Of a stretch of 64,000 bases of DNA, positions 26,801-36,375 are shown piece by piece. Origin of the DNA: Acidimicrobiales bacterium (GTDB lineage Bacteria; Actinomycetota; Acidimicrobiia; Acidimicrobiales; Poriferisodalaceae); the NCBI GenBank assembly GCA_014239555.1, contig JAAZYR010000003.1, positions 124,001-188,000 of the forward strand, read 5' to 3'. Below the pieces are notes generated by a model. That model made no database searches. It saw nothing but the letters and a program-made list of their open reading frames with translations, and was not told the origin of the DNA. Numbering within the stretch: the first letter of the stretch is position 1; every line of letters begins with the position of its first letter. The translations under genes and the position numbers were made by a program.

Positions 26801-28135
26801 GTGACACAGGTTGATGACCCAGTGCTCGGGACTGGTGAACCACTTTCGACCGGGCACCAGGACATTGAACGAGTGCAGCGTCGGACCGTCGGAACGCTGC
26901 TCACGAGTCAAATGTGTGGCGGAATCGGGTTGGTGGCTGGCTACTCCGTGACGGCTCTGCTCGCGGATGACATCACTGGCTCAAAGACCTTGGCAGGTCT
27001 TGCCGCTGCCTCTCTGTCCATCGGCGCCGCGGTAGCGTCCTTCCCGTTGGCGCGCATGATGGCTCGAAGCGGCCGACGTCCCGGTCTGCGGACGGGCTAT
27101 GTCCTTGCGTCGATCGGTGCGTTTCTTGCTGTGTTGGCGGCAATCACCCGGCAGTTTCTGTTCCTGCCTCTTGGAGTGGCCCTCATTGGCGTCGGCAACG
27201 CCACCAACATGGCGACTCGGTACGCCGCAGCGGACCTCGCCAAGCCCGAGCGCCGTGCGTCGACAATCGGCTTGGTTGTCGCGGCCACGACCATCGGTTC
27301 GGGTTTCGGATCGCTGGTCTCTCTGTCGGTGTTCGACCCCCTCGGGCGCAGCCTCGGTCTCCCCGACTACGCGGGTTCGTTCCTCATCGGCGCCTTGCTG
27401 TTCCTTGTGGCAGCCGCGATTGTAGAAATTCGATTGAGGCCGGATCCGCTAGTACTCGCGGGCGGGGTGGGTAGCGAGGGCCAAGACACAAGAATGCCGT
27501 TCAGAGCTGCGCTGGGGCTCATACTCGCGAACCCCAAGGCTCGGCTGGCAGTGCTCGCGATGATGATCAGCCAGGCCACGATGGTTGGCACCATGACCCT
27601 CACGCCGCTGCACATGAACGACGGCGGACAGAGCAAGGGTGCCATCAGCATCATGCTGTTTAGTCACATCCTTGGCATGTACGCCTTGAGCCCCCTGGTC
27701 GGACGGCTTGCCGATCTGATCGGGTGCTACCCGATGCTGATTTTTTCAGGAGTGCTCTGCGCGGCCGGGGCGTTGTGGGCAGGATTCACGCCTCCCGAAG
27801 GATTCATCGGAATTACTGGCGGCCAGACCGTGATTGGCTTCGCGTGGTGTTTTGGCATCATCGCAGCAAGCGGGCTCCTAACAGAAGCGTTTGCGGTCGA
27901 ACAGCGTGCCAGCGTCCAAGGCGCCGGCGACATGTGCATGATGGCGTTTGGTGCAGTCGCCGGTATTTCGGCTGGCGCCATCGTGGCTTATCGCAGCTAT
28001 CTCGATCTCAATTTGGCTGCTGCGATTCTCGGCGTGATGCTGGTGCTTGCGGTGCTGTTCACCGTCGTGGCTACGGACCGGGGTGGTCAGCGCGGGCAAA
28101 CTGTGTTTGCTGTCACGCCGGTGCCCGGGCACTGA
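26801..28135 (+). CDS. MFS transporter
   Basis: 444 residues with about 12 hydrophobic segments. The cytoplasmic loop PLARMMARSGRRPGLRTGYV is the MFS motif A region. The start was set at GTG 26801, preceded by GGGAG; the frame opens earlier at GTG 26738, but that would begin right at the putative -10. Substrate unknown. Divergently transcribed from the cupredoxin-like gene with overlapping promoters. Confidence 0.85.
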   Translation: MTQVDDPVLGTGEPLSTGHQDIERVQRRTVGTLLTSQMCGGIGLVAGYSVTALLADDITGSKTLAGLAAASLSIGAAVASFPLARMMARSGRRPGLRTGYVLASIGAFLAVLAAITRQFLFLPLGVALIGVGNATNMATRYAAADLAKPERRASTIGLVVAATTIGSGFGSLVSLSVFDPLGRSLGLPDYAGSFLIGALLFLVAAAIVEIRLRPDPLVLAGGVGSEGQDTRMPFRAALGLILANPKARLAVLAMMISQATMVGTMTLTPLHMNDGGQSKGAISIMLFSHILGMYALSPLVGRLADLIGCYPMLIFSGVLCAAGALWAGFTPPEGFIGITGGQTVIGFAWCFGIIAASGLLTEAFAVEQRASVQGAGDMCMMAFGAVAGISAGAIVAYRSYLDLNLAAAILGVMLVLAVLFTVVATDRGGQRGQTVFAVTPVPGH

Positions 28136-28156
28136 GCGTGTGGCGAGCCCGCTGTC

Positions 28157-28309
28157 TTAGAGGGCGTTGTGTGAGGAGCTTTTCTGGCGTAACCAGGATC
28201 GAGCGGCCCACATCAGCTCAGTTGCCTCTTTGTGGGTCATAGCATCGCGCTTGTTAACGAACGCAGGAGTCGTCGGTTTCTTGTCGCTCACGTTAAAAGG
28301 AGAGGCCAT
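28157..28309 (-). CDS. Hypothetical 50-residue protein
   Basis: A short open frame in the gap after the dehydratase gene, on the same strand. It would start MASPFNVSDKKPTTPAFV and end in a soluble, mixed-charge sequence (RDAMTHKEATELMWAARSWL-type helix). Codon use looks coding-like, but there is no ribosome site and I do not recognise it. It may be a remnant of a longer gene. Confidence 0.3.
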   Translation of the reverse strand: MASPFNVSDKKPTTPAFVNKRDAMTHKEATELMWAARSWLRQKSSSHNAL

Positions 28310-28411
28310 CGGAGGTCGCAGCTAGCCACCAAATGATGCCGTTGACCTTGCCCGCTTTTTTTGGCTCCGCGGGTCTCGAATACCAGAGTCCGCCGTAGCT
28401 CGCCTTGTTCA

Positions 28412-30121
28412 CTACTGCACACATCCATAGTGAGCCGATGACACGTGTCGGGCGTAGCGGCGCAATACCGAACCCTGCGGGATCGTGCTCGGTAAGTCCC
28501 TCGGCCCGATTGTCGCCATCCGTTGCTGTAACTCACTGTCGTTGATTGCTACGTCAAGAGTCCGATTAACAGGATCGATGACAATCGTGTCGCCGTCCTG
28601 CACCGCTGCGAGCGGACCGCCGTCGGCCGCCTCAGGGCAAATATGCCCGATGAGAATCCCGTGCGAGACACCGCTGAACCTGCCATCAGTGATGAGGGCA
28701 ACGTCCTTGCCCAAACCGCGTCCTTGCAGCTCAACAGTGAGCATCACCATCTCGGGCATACCCGGGCCGCCCTTGGGGCCGACGTTGCGCACCACAACCA
28801 CGTCGCCAGGCACGATGACTCCGGACTGAATGGCCGTCATGGCGTCCGGTTCGTTTTCGAACACCTTGGCAGTTCCACGGAACTCGCCCGTGTCTAGAGT
28901 CTTGCCTCCCAGTTTTAGGACACAACTCTCCGGAGCTAGATTTCCGTGTAGGACCGTGATGTGGTTGTTCGGTTGGGCTGTCGGGGCCGACACCGGTTGT
29001 ACCAAGTCCTGGTCACCTAAATCAGACAGTGAGGCCACGTCTGTCAGGTTTTCAGCGAGAGTCTTCCCAGTGACCGTCATGGCGTCGCCATGTAGGAACC
29101 CGTTATTGAGAAGTTCCTTCATCACGATCGGCACTCCACCGAGTTCGTGTAGGGCGACCATCGAGTACGGACCGTGTGGCTGAAGATTCCCAATGAGCGG
29201 TACCCGCTCGCCGATCTCCTGGATGCGATCGATGGTGAGGGCTACCTCTGCATCACGAGCGATCGCCAGCAAATGCAGGTACATGTTGGTTGAACCGCCC
29301 ATAGCGTAGGCGGTGGTGATGGCGTTCTCGAAGCCCTTCATGTTCATGATGTCCCGGGGACGAATGTCACCTTCGATCAGGGTGTACAGAGCTTCGGCGG
29401 TCGCCTCCACCTGAGCCTTAACGTCGTCGTGAATATCGCTCGCGGCGTCGTAGTCGGCCGGATGCGAGGCGCCCCGGGGCAACATCATCCCCATCGCCTC
29501 TGTGATGGTGCTCATGGTGTTTGCTGTAAACATCGCCCCGCAGGTGCCACTACCGGGCATCACGTTTCGTTCGACCTCTTCGAATTCCTCTCGGCTGATC
29601 CGATCAGCTCGCATCGCCGCTCGTGCCTCGGCCCAGTCGAGAATCGTCAGGTTGTTACCCTTCGACGCCCATGGCTCAAAGTTCACGCAGCCCGGTGAGC
29701 TCGTCCCCGGGTAGATCACGAGTCCAACGTCGTTAGTGCGAGCGAGGGGCATCATCGCGGCTGCGCCCGTCTTGTCACAGCCCGAGATGACAACCATTGC
29801 CTCGCAGTGATGGGCCCGATGCCCGATCTCGAATGAATCGGCGATGATGTCTCGTGACACAAGGCTGTAGCTGGCATTGGGTGAACCCTGGGTGAGAGCG
29901 TCGGAAACCGCCGGCGCACCAACGACCAATCCTTGTCCGCCATGCGAAGCGATCGACTCTGACAGCAGGTCCGATATGCGTTCGACTCGGTTGTTGCAGC
30001 GATGGGCGTTTGTGTAAGCCCCCGCCACTGTAACGATTGTGTTCTTCGCGGCGATGGTCTCGGGCTCAAACCCGGCTGCCCGCAACTCGAGACTTGCCCG
30101 CTTCCAATGATTCCCTGCCAT
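28412..30121 (-). CDS. Dihydroxy-acid dehydratase family protein (IlvD/Edd)
   Basis: 569 residues, normal length. Three cysteines at Fe-S positions are visible: HRCNN near 40, GCDKTGAAAMMP near 113 and GSGTCGAMFTANTM near 185. It dehydrates a 2,3-dihydroxy acid to a 2-oxo acid. The true substrate may be a valine/isoleucine precursor or a sugar acid; other ilv genes are absent here and the neighbours are catabolic, so I withhold the name ilvD. The ATG at 30121 is six bases after TAGGGT, a leaderless layout. Confidence 0.88.
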   Translation of the reverse strand: MAGNHWKRASLELRAAGFEPETIAAKNTIVTVAGAYTNAHRCNNRVERISDLLSESIASHGGQGLVVGAPAVSDALTQGSPNASYSLVSRDIIADSFEIGHRAHHCEAMVVISGCDKTGAAAMMPLARTNDVGLVIYPGTSSPGCVNFEPWASKGNNLTILDWAEARAAMRADRISREEFEEVERNVMPGSGTCGAMFTANTMSTITEAMGMMLPRGASHPADYDAASDIHDDVKAQVEATAEALYTLIEGDIRPRDIMNMKGFENAITTAYAMGGSTNMYLHLLAIARDAEVALTIDRIQEIGERVPLIGNLQPHGPYSMVALHELGGVPIVMKELLNNGFLHGDAMTVTGKTLAENLTDVASLSDLGDQDLVQPVSAPTAQPNNHITVLHGNLAPESCVLKLGGKTLDTGEFRGTAKVFENEPDAMTAIQSGVIVPGDVVVVRNVGPKGGPGMPEMVMLTVELQGRGLGKDVALITDGRFSGVSHGILIGHICPEAADGGPLAAVQDGDTIVIDPVNRTLDVAINDSELQQRMATIGPRDLPSTIPQGSVLRRYARHVSSAHYGCVQ

Positions 30122-30127
30122 CCCCAC

Positions 30128-30133
30128 ACCCTA
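30128..30133 (-). promoter_or_regulatory. Leaderless-type -10 for the dehydratase gene
   Basis: TAGGGT on the minus strand, then six bases (GTGGGG), then the ATG at 30121. Fits TANNNT-N6-start. Confidence 0.45.
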
Positions 30134-30170
30134 CTTTTCAAAATTGAGGTCGCCCGGCGCGGCAATGGAT

Positions 30171-32306
30171 TCAGAGCGCGACCCCAACCCGATGGCCGCT
30201 GCGCACCGCTCCCTCGATATACCACTCTTCATCGGCGTCACCGACAATGTGTACCTCGTGGCCGTCAGCTAAGAGGGCGTCAGCTAGCGAGCGGTCAGCG
30301 TGAACTGCTCCGGCGAAAATTACTGTGTCGGCGTCGAGGTGGAGGGTCATGTCGGCCTGCCGATATTCGACCTGCGTTGGCGAAATAGAAGTTGTTTCGG
30401 CTTCAGTGTGAAACGTGACGCCAGCAAGCCGTGACTCATGGAGCGTCCGCCAGCGGCGAGGATGGGCCATAGCGGTGGCAGGCTGGGTACCCGACTCGAG
30501 TACGTGGACGATGCGTCCCCGATCGGCGAGAAAATGTGCAATTTCGGTACCAACAAGATCGCCATGTACGACTACGACGCGGCGACCAATTGGCATCCAA
30601 AGACGCGAGAGAAGACGCACCCGGCCCATATCGGCCGTGAGTCGCAGAAGGCGACTAATCCTGAGAGCCAGTCGTGTCAGCATCCCTGGACGACGAAGTG
30701 CAACGAGATCAGCATCGCCTGTCAGTTGGGCCCGAAGATCATCACCGGTTAACACATGGGGAAGATCGGCGCCGGGGAGTTCAGGCCGGGCCCGGCGCGC
30801 GCCTGTGGCAACTACGACAGCGTCCGGGGCAAGGTTCGCAATCAGTTCATTATCAGCTCTCACACCGGTGTGGATTTCGACACCAGCCTCGCTGATTGCC
30901 GTGCGAAGAAACTCAATAAATTCCCCGTTGATGGGGGTGGTTAGCGACGAAAAACGCGTCGTTCCCCCAAGTTGGTTAGAAGCTTCGAGCAGGGTGACTC
31001 GGTGACCGCGCTCGGCTGCAACCCGCGCGCATTCCATGCCGGCAGGTCCGCCACCGATGATGGCCACATGGCGCGGCGACGCTGCAGGTAACGGATCAGG
31101 TTCGTCGTAATGGCCAAGTCGTGCGTTGACGGCACACACCGGTTGGCCACTCCAGAAGTTCTGCGCGACGCAGACGAGACAATTGATGCAGGGACGAACC
31201 AGCTCGGGGCGGCCGGCATCTAGGCGTCGGACTAGATCGGGATCTGCCAGGAGTTGGCGGCCCATCGCGACAAAGTCGGCGTTGCCGCTACTAAGGATGC
31301 GTTCAGCGTCGGAAGGACGGATTCGCCCGACTGCAAGAACGGGTACGTTGACTGCTTCTTTCACACCTCTGGCCAAACTCTCATATTGATTGGGATGCCA
31401 AGGAATTGGCGCATCGGTGAACCCAAGCCCGGTCCCTGCTGACGAAGTTGCTGAGACGTGAACCGCGTTCGCTCCCGCATCGACAGCCGCTCGGGCGTGG
31501 TCGGCTGCATCCTGAATGGTAATCCCACCTTCAACGCCATATTCGTGGCCATCCAGGCGCACGATGATTGCGAACTCCGTCCCACACCTGTGACGAACCG
31601 CAGCGATGACATCAGTGAGGAGTCGGGTCCGTCCCTTACGAGAGCCCCCGTAGATATCGTCACGGCGGTTCCACGCTGGAGACAGGAAGGTAGAAAGGAG
31701 GTAACCGTGGGCCGCGTGGACTTCGACTCCGTCAAATCCAGCCCGTTGCACTCGAGTGGCGGCGGTGGCGAAGTCTTGGACGATATCCGCGAGTTGTGCT
31801 GCTGTCGCTTCAGCGTAGGACGGCATTTGCCCTCCGGTAAGGGTCGCCATCTGCAGCAATTCTTCCATGGTCGTGTCCGCCATCATTCCCCTGGGATCTG
31901 AGGGGGGTGGAGGCAGTGACGGTACAAGTGCCGGTCGACCCTCAGAGACGTCAACGCTCGACGTTTTTCCGTGATGGCAAATTTGGACAATGATCTTCGC
32001 CCCGTGGGCGTGGACAGCGTCAGCGAGCCGCTGGAGGTTGGGGATTACCTTGTCGTGCGAGAGTGCTGGTTGGTGTCGAGCAGTCGCACCATGCGGATAG
32101 GAGACAGCTGAGGTTTCAACGATTAGAAGTCCCACACCTCCCTTGGCACGCGCCTCATAGTGGGCGATAGTTTCGTCGGTGATTAGGCCCTCTTCGGTGC
32201 AGTTGTTCTGGTCCATCGCTGGTAGGACGATGCGGTTACGTAGCTCAAGCGGACCAAGCCGTCCAGGAGAAAGCAGCTTCGGAAACAACGAGTTCACACC
32301 ATTCAT
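30171..32306 (-). CDS. NADH:flavin oxidoreductase / 2,4-dienoyl-CoA-reductase-type protein
   Basis: 711 residues, three modules. Residues 1-340 form an Old Yellow Enzyme barrel (FMN) with HAAHGYLLSTFLSP and GRIRPSDAERIL. Around 380-400 four cysteines in PCINCLVCVAQNF...QPVC bind a 4Fe-4S cluster. The rest is an FAD/NAD domain beginning HVAIIGGGPAGMECAR. Such proteins reduce dienoyl-CoAs, trimethylamine or alicyclic enones. It lies next to a dehydratase and a short-chain dehydrogenase, fitting a ring- or side-chain-degradation cluster. Confidence 0.9.
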   Translation of the reverse strand: MNGVNSLFPKLLSPGRLGPLELRNRIVLPAMDQNNCTEEGLITDETIAHYEARAKGGVGLLIVETSAVSYPHGATARHQPALSHDKVIPNLQRLADAVHAHGAKIIVQICHHGKTSSVDVSEGRPALVPSLPPPPSDPRGMMADTTMEELLQMATLTGGQMPSYAEATAAQLADIVQDFATAATRVQRAGFDGVEVHAAHGYLLSTFLSPAWNRRDDIYGGSRKGRTRLLTDVIAAVRHRCGTEFAIIVRLDGHEYGVEGGITIQDAADHARAAVDAGANAVHVSATSSAGTGLGFTDAPIPWHPNQYESLARGVKEAVNVPVLAVGRIRPSDAERILSSGNADFVAMGRQLLADPDLVRRLDAGRPELVRPCINCLVCVAQNFWSGQPVCAVNARLGHYDEPDPLPAASPRHVAIIGGGPAGMECARVAAERGHRVTLLEASNQLGGTTRFSSLTTPINGEFIEFLRTAISEAGVEIHTGVRADNELIANLAPDAVVVATGARRARPELPGADLPHVLTGDDLRAQLTGDADLVALRRPGMLTRLALRISRLLRLTADMGRVRLLSRLWMPIGRRVVVVHGDLVGTEIAHFLADRGRIVHVLESGTQPATAMAHPRRWRTLHESRLAGVTFHTEAETTSISPTQVEYRQADMTLHLDADTVIFAGAVHADRSLADALLADGHEVHIVGDADEEWYIEGAVRSGHRVGVAL

Positions 32307-32477
32307 CTTGCCGGATCGTCATCCCAATGACTCGACACTGCTGGTATCGCGCTTAACGAAGCGGTATGACTCACGTGGTGGAGTGCGGCCGCATTAAGAA
32401 CTGGCCCTCGCCCCTGCTAAGCAATCTGGCTGTTGTTTAACAGTCGCGGCCACGGTGACCGCGGTAAGGGGAAGGTC

Positions 32478-32483
32478 TAGTCT
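32478..32483 (+). promoter_or_regulatory. Leaderless-type -10 for the SDR gene
   Basis: TAGTCT, six bases, then GTG 32490. The hexamer lies inside a small inverted repeat, GGTCT-AGTCTC-AGACC, that could bind a regulator. Confidence 0.45.
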
Positions 32484-32489
32484 CAGACC

Positions 32490-33335
32490 GTGGATACCCT
32501 CAAAGACAAAACAGCAGTCATCACGGGAGCCGCCTCGGGGATAGGGCTTGCAATGGTTCGCCGTTTTGCGCGTGCAGGGGCGAAGCTAGTCCTATCTGAC
32601 ATAGACGACGCCAAGCTTGCCTTGGCTTTGGAAGAGGTGATCGGGCGAGGCGCGACGGCGGTAGCCGTGGCCACCGACGTCGCAGATGAAACTCAGAACC
32701 ATTCATTACTCGAAACTGCCATTGATGAGTTCGGGCGCGTCAATGTGGTGTGTCTTAATGCGGGCGTACAGGGATCGATCGGGCGATCATGGTCTCTATC
32801 CCAAGATGACTATGAATGGACTCTTGGTATTTTGCTCGGTGGGGTGATTCATGGTGTTCGAACCTTCGTGCCCCACTTGGTCGATCATGGTGACGGTCAC
32901 GTAGTGATCACCGCCTCAGTTATGGGGCATGTTTCATCGCCATTCAACGCTCCTTACACCATCAGTAAACATGGCGCCGTGGCCCTCGCTGAGACTCTCT
33001 TCCATGAACTACAAACAGAGGGGTCCACTGTCGGTGTGACTTGTTTGTGTCCGGGATCTGTGAATACCAACATCGCGAACGCGATGGCCGCACGACCGCC
33101 GGGTTCAGTCGGCTCCGCCAAAGACGGCCTAGGCCACCAGATCCTCGAAATATCCCAGCGCGCGTTGCTGGGTGGGTTGGATCCTGCAGTAGTAGGCGAC
33201 CAGGTTCATGACGCAATACTTAGTGGTCATTTCTGGTTGTTTACCGACGAGAATTGGGATGCCCCGATAGCAGCGCGAGCTGCTGAAGTCGCCGAAAGAC
33301 TTCAACCCCAATTCCGGGCACCGCCTCTGGGATGA
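32490..33335 (+). CDS. Short-chain dehydrogenase/reductase
   Basis: 281 residues, classical SDR. The NAD(P)-binding TGAASGIG is at 12-19, with aspartate in VLSDIDD favouring NAD(H). NAGVQG is near 89, the catalytic serine in VITASVMG near 140 and YTISKHG near 155. Divergent from the dienoyl-CoA-reductase-type gene across a 183-base gap. Substrate unknown. Confidence 0.92.
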   Translation: MDTLKDKTAVITGAASGIGLAMVRRFARAGAKLVLSDIDDAKLALALEEVIGRGATAVAVATDVADETQNHSLLETAIDEFGRVNVVCLNAGVQGSIGRSWSLSQDDYEWTLGILLGGVIHGVRTFVPHLVDHGDGHVVITASVMGHVSSPFNAPYTISKHGAVALAETLFHELQTEGSTVGVTCLCPGSVNTNIANAMAARPPGSVGSAKDGLGHQILEISQRALLGGLDPAVVGDQVHDAILSGHFWLFTDENWDAPIAARAAEVAERLQPQFRAPPLG

Positions 33336-33603
33336 TCAGACTCAAGATCCGTGATTCGGGGATTCGGAGAGGTCGAGAGAACACCACCCAAGCAACTGGG
33401 AAGGTTTCGTTCTCATAGAAACGGCGGGCTGATTTGTATCCGAACGTCAGCCATTGGTTGTAGATGTGCTTACGAACGTATTCGACACGAAATTAGCTAT
33501 TACGTGGTTATGGATATGGAAGAAGGATCGGCCATCTGGGCTCGGTTCTCCAGCCTTGAGATGGTCTACGCTTGCGCCGTGTCAAACGCTCGAGGGGGTG
33601 AAT

Positions 33604-34770
33604 GTGAGCGAGGTCGGTGACTCCGGTTTGTCCGTCTATGAGCGGTTGATCGGCGAGGATCGAGTTTCAGGGCGGTTGTATACCGACCCGGCTGTCTTTG
33701 AACGCGAAATGGAACGGATCCACCATCGGGGCTGGATGTTCGTCGGCCATGAAAGCGAAGTGGCCGAACCGGGCGAGTTTGTCACTCGGCGCTTGGGACG
33801 CCAGCCGGTGCTGCTCACCCGCGATGACACCGGCGTGGTGCGATTATGGTCGAATCGTTGCCCCCACCGCGGCGCCACGGTGTGTGCCCTCGATCAGGGT
33901 CAAACCCGTTTCTTTCGTTGCCCGTACCATGCGTGGACCTTCGACAATGCGGGAGCGTTGGTGGCGCTGCCGGGCGAAGAGGGTTTCGGGCCGACGTTCG
34001 ATCGCGACATGCACGGACTTGCGCCGGTGCCCCGCATGGACACGTACCGGGGTTTTGTGTTCGGCAGTTGGTCCCACGAAGGCCAGACGCTGCTTGAGCA
34101 TCTGGGCGACGCCCGAAATCTGATCGACCGGGCGTGCGATGTTTCGCCAGTGGGTGAGATCTCGCTTCGGGCAGGGTGGCTGCGCCACCGCATCGGAGCT
34201 AATTGGAAGATGGCCGCAGAGAATGTTTGCGATTTCTACCATCCGCCAATTACTCACGGCTCTTCCGGTCTGATGGGAGGCGTGCCTCCGGGCTATTTCA
34301 GCGACGCGTACGGCGGGTTGACGAGAGACCTGGGCGGTGGCCACGGAGAGGTCGACTACCGGCACACGGAGGGCGGATCACAGACTGGGCTCGGGCCTCA
34401 TGGGTTCATCTTCCCTAACCTGTTTATCGAGGCCTCGAGCATCTTTGTAATTCAGCCGGTGAGCGTGGGGGAGATGACCCACCTACAGACGCCGATCACG
34501 TGGGTCGGCCTGCCCGAGGAAATGCAGCGTCCCCAGTCGAGACGATTCGCTATGGCATTCGGAGCGGCCGGTGTGATCGAACCCGACGACGCTGCGACAT
34601 GGGAGCGGATGCAGCTCGGTCTGCAGGCCGGTGAGCCGGAGTGGGTGATGTTGGAGCGCGGCGTGCAGTTCGACGACACTCGCGAGGGCCGGGCCCTCGA
34701 CGAGATTGTTATGCGCGGTTTTTGGCGCCACTACCGCTCGCTGATGACTGACAAGGCAGCGGTGAGATGA
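33604..34770 (+). CDS. Rieske aromatic-ring-hydroxylating oxygenase, alpha subunit
   Basis: 388 residues. The Rieske 2Fe-2S ligands are C86/H88 (CPHRG) and C106/H109 (CPYHAW). The mononuclear iron site is ENVCDFYHPPITHG near 210. The beta subunit follows with a four-base overlap, so the enzyme is a two-subunit dioxygenase of an aromatic acid or similar compound. No ferredoxin or reductase gene is adjacent. GTG 33604 was chosen because GAGGGGG lies five bases upstream and the family N-terminus begins there; an upstream extension is unlike the family. Confidence 0.92.
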   Translation: MSEVGDSGLSVYERLIGEDRVSGRLYTDPAVFEREMERIHHRGWMFVGHESEVAEPGEFVTRRLGRQPVLLTRDDTGVVRLWSNRCPHRGATVCALDQGQTRFFRCPYHAWTFDNAGALVALPGEEGFGPTFDRDMHGLAPVPRMDTYRGFVFGSWSHEGQTLLEHLGDARNLIDRACDVSPVGEISLRAGWLRHRIGANWKMAAENVCDFYHPPITHGSSGLMGGVPPGYFSDAYGGLTRDLGGGHGEVDYRHTEGGSQTGLGPHGFIFPNLFIEASSIFVIQPVSVGEMTHLQTPITWVGLPEEMQRPQSRRFAMAFGAAGVIEPDDAATWERMQLGLQAGEPEWVMLERGVQFDDTREGRALDEIVMRGFWRHYRSLMTDKAAVR

Positions 34771-35276
34771 GCGGCATTGAGGAACTCCTGGAACAGCAGC
34801 GTGTTGAGCAGTTGCTATTTCTCGAAGCCCAACTCATCGACGGGCGTCGCTTTGCTGAATGGGAGGCGTTGTGGGTTGCGGATGGGATCTATTGGGTACC
34901 AGCCAACGGTGACGACACTGATCCACGTAGGCAGGTGTCGCTGATCTATGACAACCGATCACGTATGCATAACCGGGTCGAGCGCTATGCGGGTGGAAAG
35001 GCCATCTCTCAACAGCCACCACCGCGTACGGTCCACCTCGTCAGCAACGTCACCATCAAGCCACCCGAATCAGATGAGGTTGTGGGCGGTGACGTTTCGC
35101 TGATTGTCCACTCAGCGGTGCATGTAGCCGAATCTCGCCCAGGGGTACGCGTCGACTGGGCCGGCCGGGTTATCCACCACCTCGTCGAACGTCAAGGAGC
35201 GTTGCAAATCGTGTTCAAGAAGGTCATGCTCGTTGACAACGATCAGGAGCTGACCACGATCGATTTCCTGCTCTGA
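34767..35276 (+). CDS. Aromatic-ring-hydroxylating dioxygenase, beta subunit
   Basis: 169 residues, NTF2-like fold that forms the structural trimer under the alpha subunits. Typical features: EAQLIDGRRFAEWEALWVADGIYWVP at the N-terminus and the tail VFKKVMLVDNDQELTTIDFLL. Overlaps the alpha gene by four bases (ATGA), so coupled. Confidence 0.92.
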   Translation: MSGIEELLEQQRVEQLLFLEAQLIDGRRFAEWEALWVADGIYWVPANGDDTDPRRQVSLIYDNRSRMHNRVERYAGGKAISQQPPPRTVHLVSNVTIKPPESDEVVGGDVSLIVHSAVHVAESRPGVRVDWAGRVIHHLVERQGALQIVFKKVMLVDNDQELTTIDFLL

Positions 35277-35431
35277 ACAACGCCGCGTGGTCCATACCTC
35301 CGAGCGGTAAAGGTTTACGGGGTTGTGATCGGTGAACTGCTTCAGAGCCCCAGAATTCACAAAGCGGTGAGAATCAGTGTGAACAGATAGTTAGTATTTC
35401 TGCACCCACGCAGTAAGCGTCGTTGGGTTGG

Positions 35432-36226
35432 ATGAAGGGTCGACCAGTGGAGCAGGAAATTAAGTTCCAGGACGGCGAGTCCTACGAACAATGGATGGGA
35501 GTGTGGAGCCAACTAGTTGGCGACCAGTTTCTAGATTGGCTTTCCCCTGAGACCGCAAAAACCTGGATAGATATTGGCTGCGGTAATGGGACGTTTACTG
35601 AACAGATTTACAATCAGCATGATCCCTCTGAAATCCAAGCCATTGATCCATCTCCTGAACAAATCGATTTTGCATCAAGGCGCATAGTTTCCAAGAGGGC
35701 ATCCTTCCAGGTGGGGGATGCCATGGATCTAGAATTTGAAGCTGATCGCTTTGATTATGCGACTATGGCTCTGGTTTTGTTCTTTGTACCCACTCCTGAG
35801 GTCGGCGTTTCTGAAATGATCAGGGTTGTTAAGCCCGGCGGTGTTATCTCAGCTTATGTTTGGGACGTTTTTGGGGGCGGTCTGCCCATGGAGGCGATCA
35901 GCGCTCAACTTCGCAACTTAGATATACCCCACCCATTGGCACCATCTGCAGAGGTCTCAGGTATACACACCCTTGAATCAACATGGCTTGAAGCTGGATT
36001 AAAGGAGGTAGAGGTGAAACAAATTTCTGTGAATCGAACCTTTGAAAACTTCGAACAGTTTTGGGATATCACTACTTCTTCACCTTCCATTGGACCTGTC
36101 GTGTCCAAACTCCCCGCCGACGTGGGACATCAAGTGAAAACAATGACACAGGACGCTCTTGGCGTAGACGACAGCCAAACAGTAACAATTCATGCTTTTG
36201 CGAATGCCGTTAAAGGGATTGTGTAA
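35432..36226 (+). CDS. Class I SAM-dependent methyltransferase
   Basis: 264 residues. Motif I WIDIGCGNGTFTEQI is near 44 and the later segment DYATMALVLFFVP with VKPGGVISAYVWD is typical of the UbiE/Methyltransf_11 group. The substrate is unknown. It appears to be more AT-rich than the oxygenase genes before it, which may mean a different origin. The ATG at 35432 was chosen; TTG 35423 and GTG 35447 are in frame. Confidence 0.85.
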   Translation: MKGRPVEQEIKFQDGESYEQWMGVWSQLVGDQFLDWLSPETAKTWIDIGCGNGTFTEQIYNQHDPSEIQAIDPSPEQIDFASRRIVSKRASFQVGDAMDLEFEADRFDYATMALVLFFVPTPEVGVSEMIRVVKPGGVISAYVWDVFGGGLPMEAISAQLRNLDIPHPLAPSAEVSGIHTLESTWLEAGLKEVEVKQISVNRTFENFEQFWDITTSSPSIGPVVSKLPADVGHQVKTMTQDALGVDDSQTVTIHAFANAVKGIV

Positions 36227-36363
36227 ATAGACCTCAATGGTTTCTGACTATTGGCAGAGGTTTGTGTTTGGTTCAGGAATTAATCGGCGGGAGCGACGGG
36301 ACACTCACCGTTAGCTCAAAACCACGAATCGGAACCAGCGGCACCCCCAAATACTTGTTGCTA

Positions 36364-36369
36364 TAGATT
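36364..36369 (+). promoter_or_regulatory. Leaderless-type -10 for the carboxylase gene
   Basis: TAGATT, six bases, then ATG 36376, with no ribosome site. Same geometry as at 32478 and 30128. Confidence 0.5.
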
Positions 36370-36375
36370 TTCGGT

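Noticed and set aside
30415-31005. 196-residue frame opposite the dienoyl-CoA-reductase-type gene
   Set aside because: Shadow of a gene with well-defined FMN, Fe-S and FAD motifs.
33351-33620. 89-residue frame before the Rieske alpha gene
   Set aside because: Not protein-like, no ribosome site, and it overlaps the chosen Rieske start.
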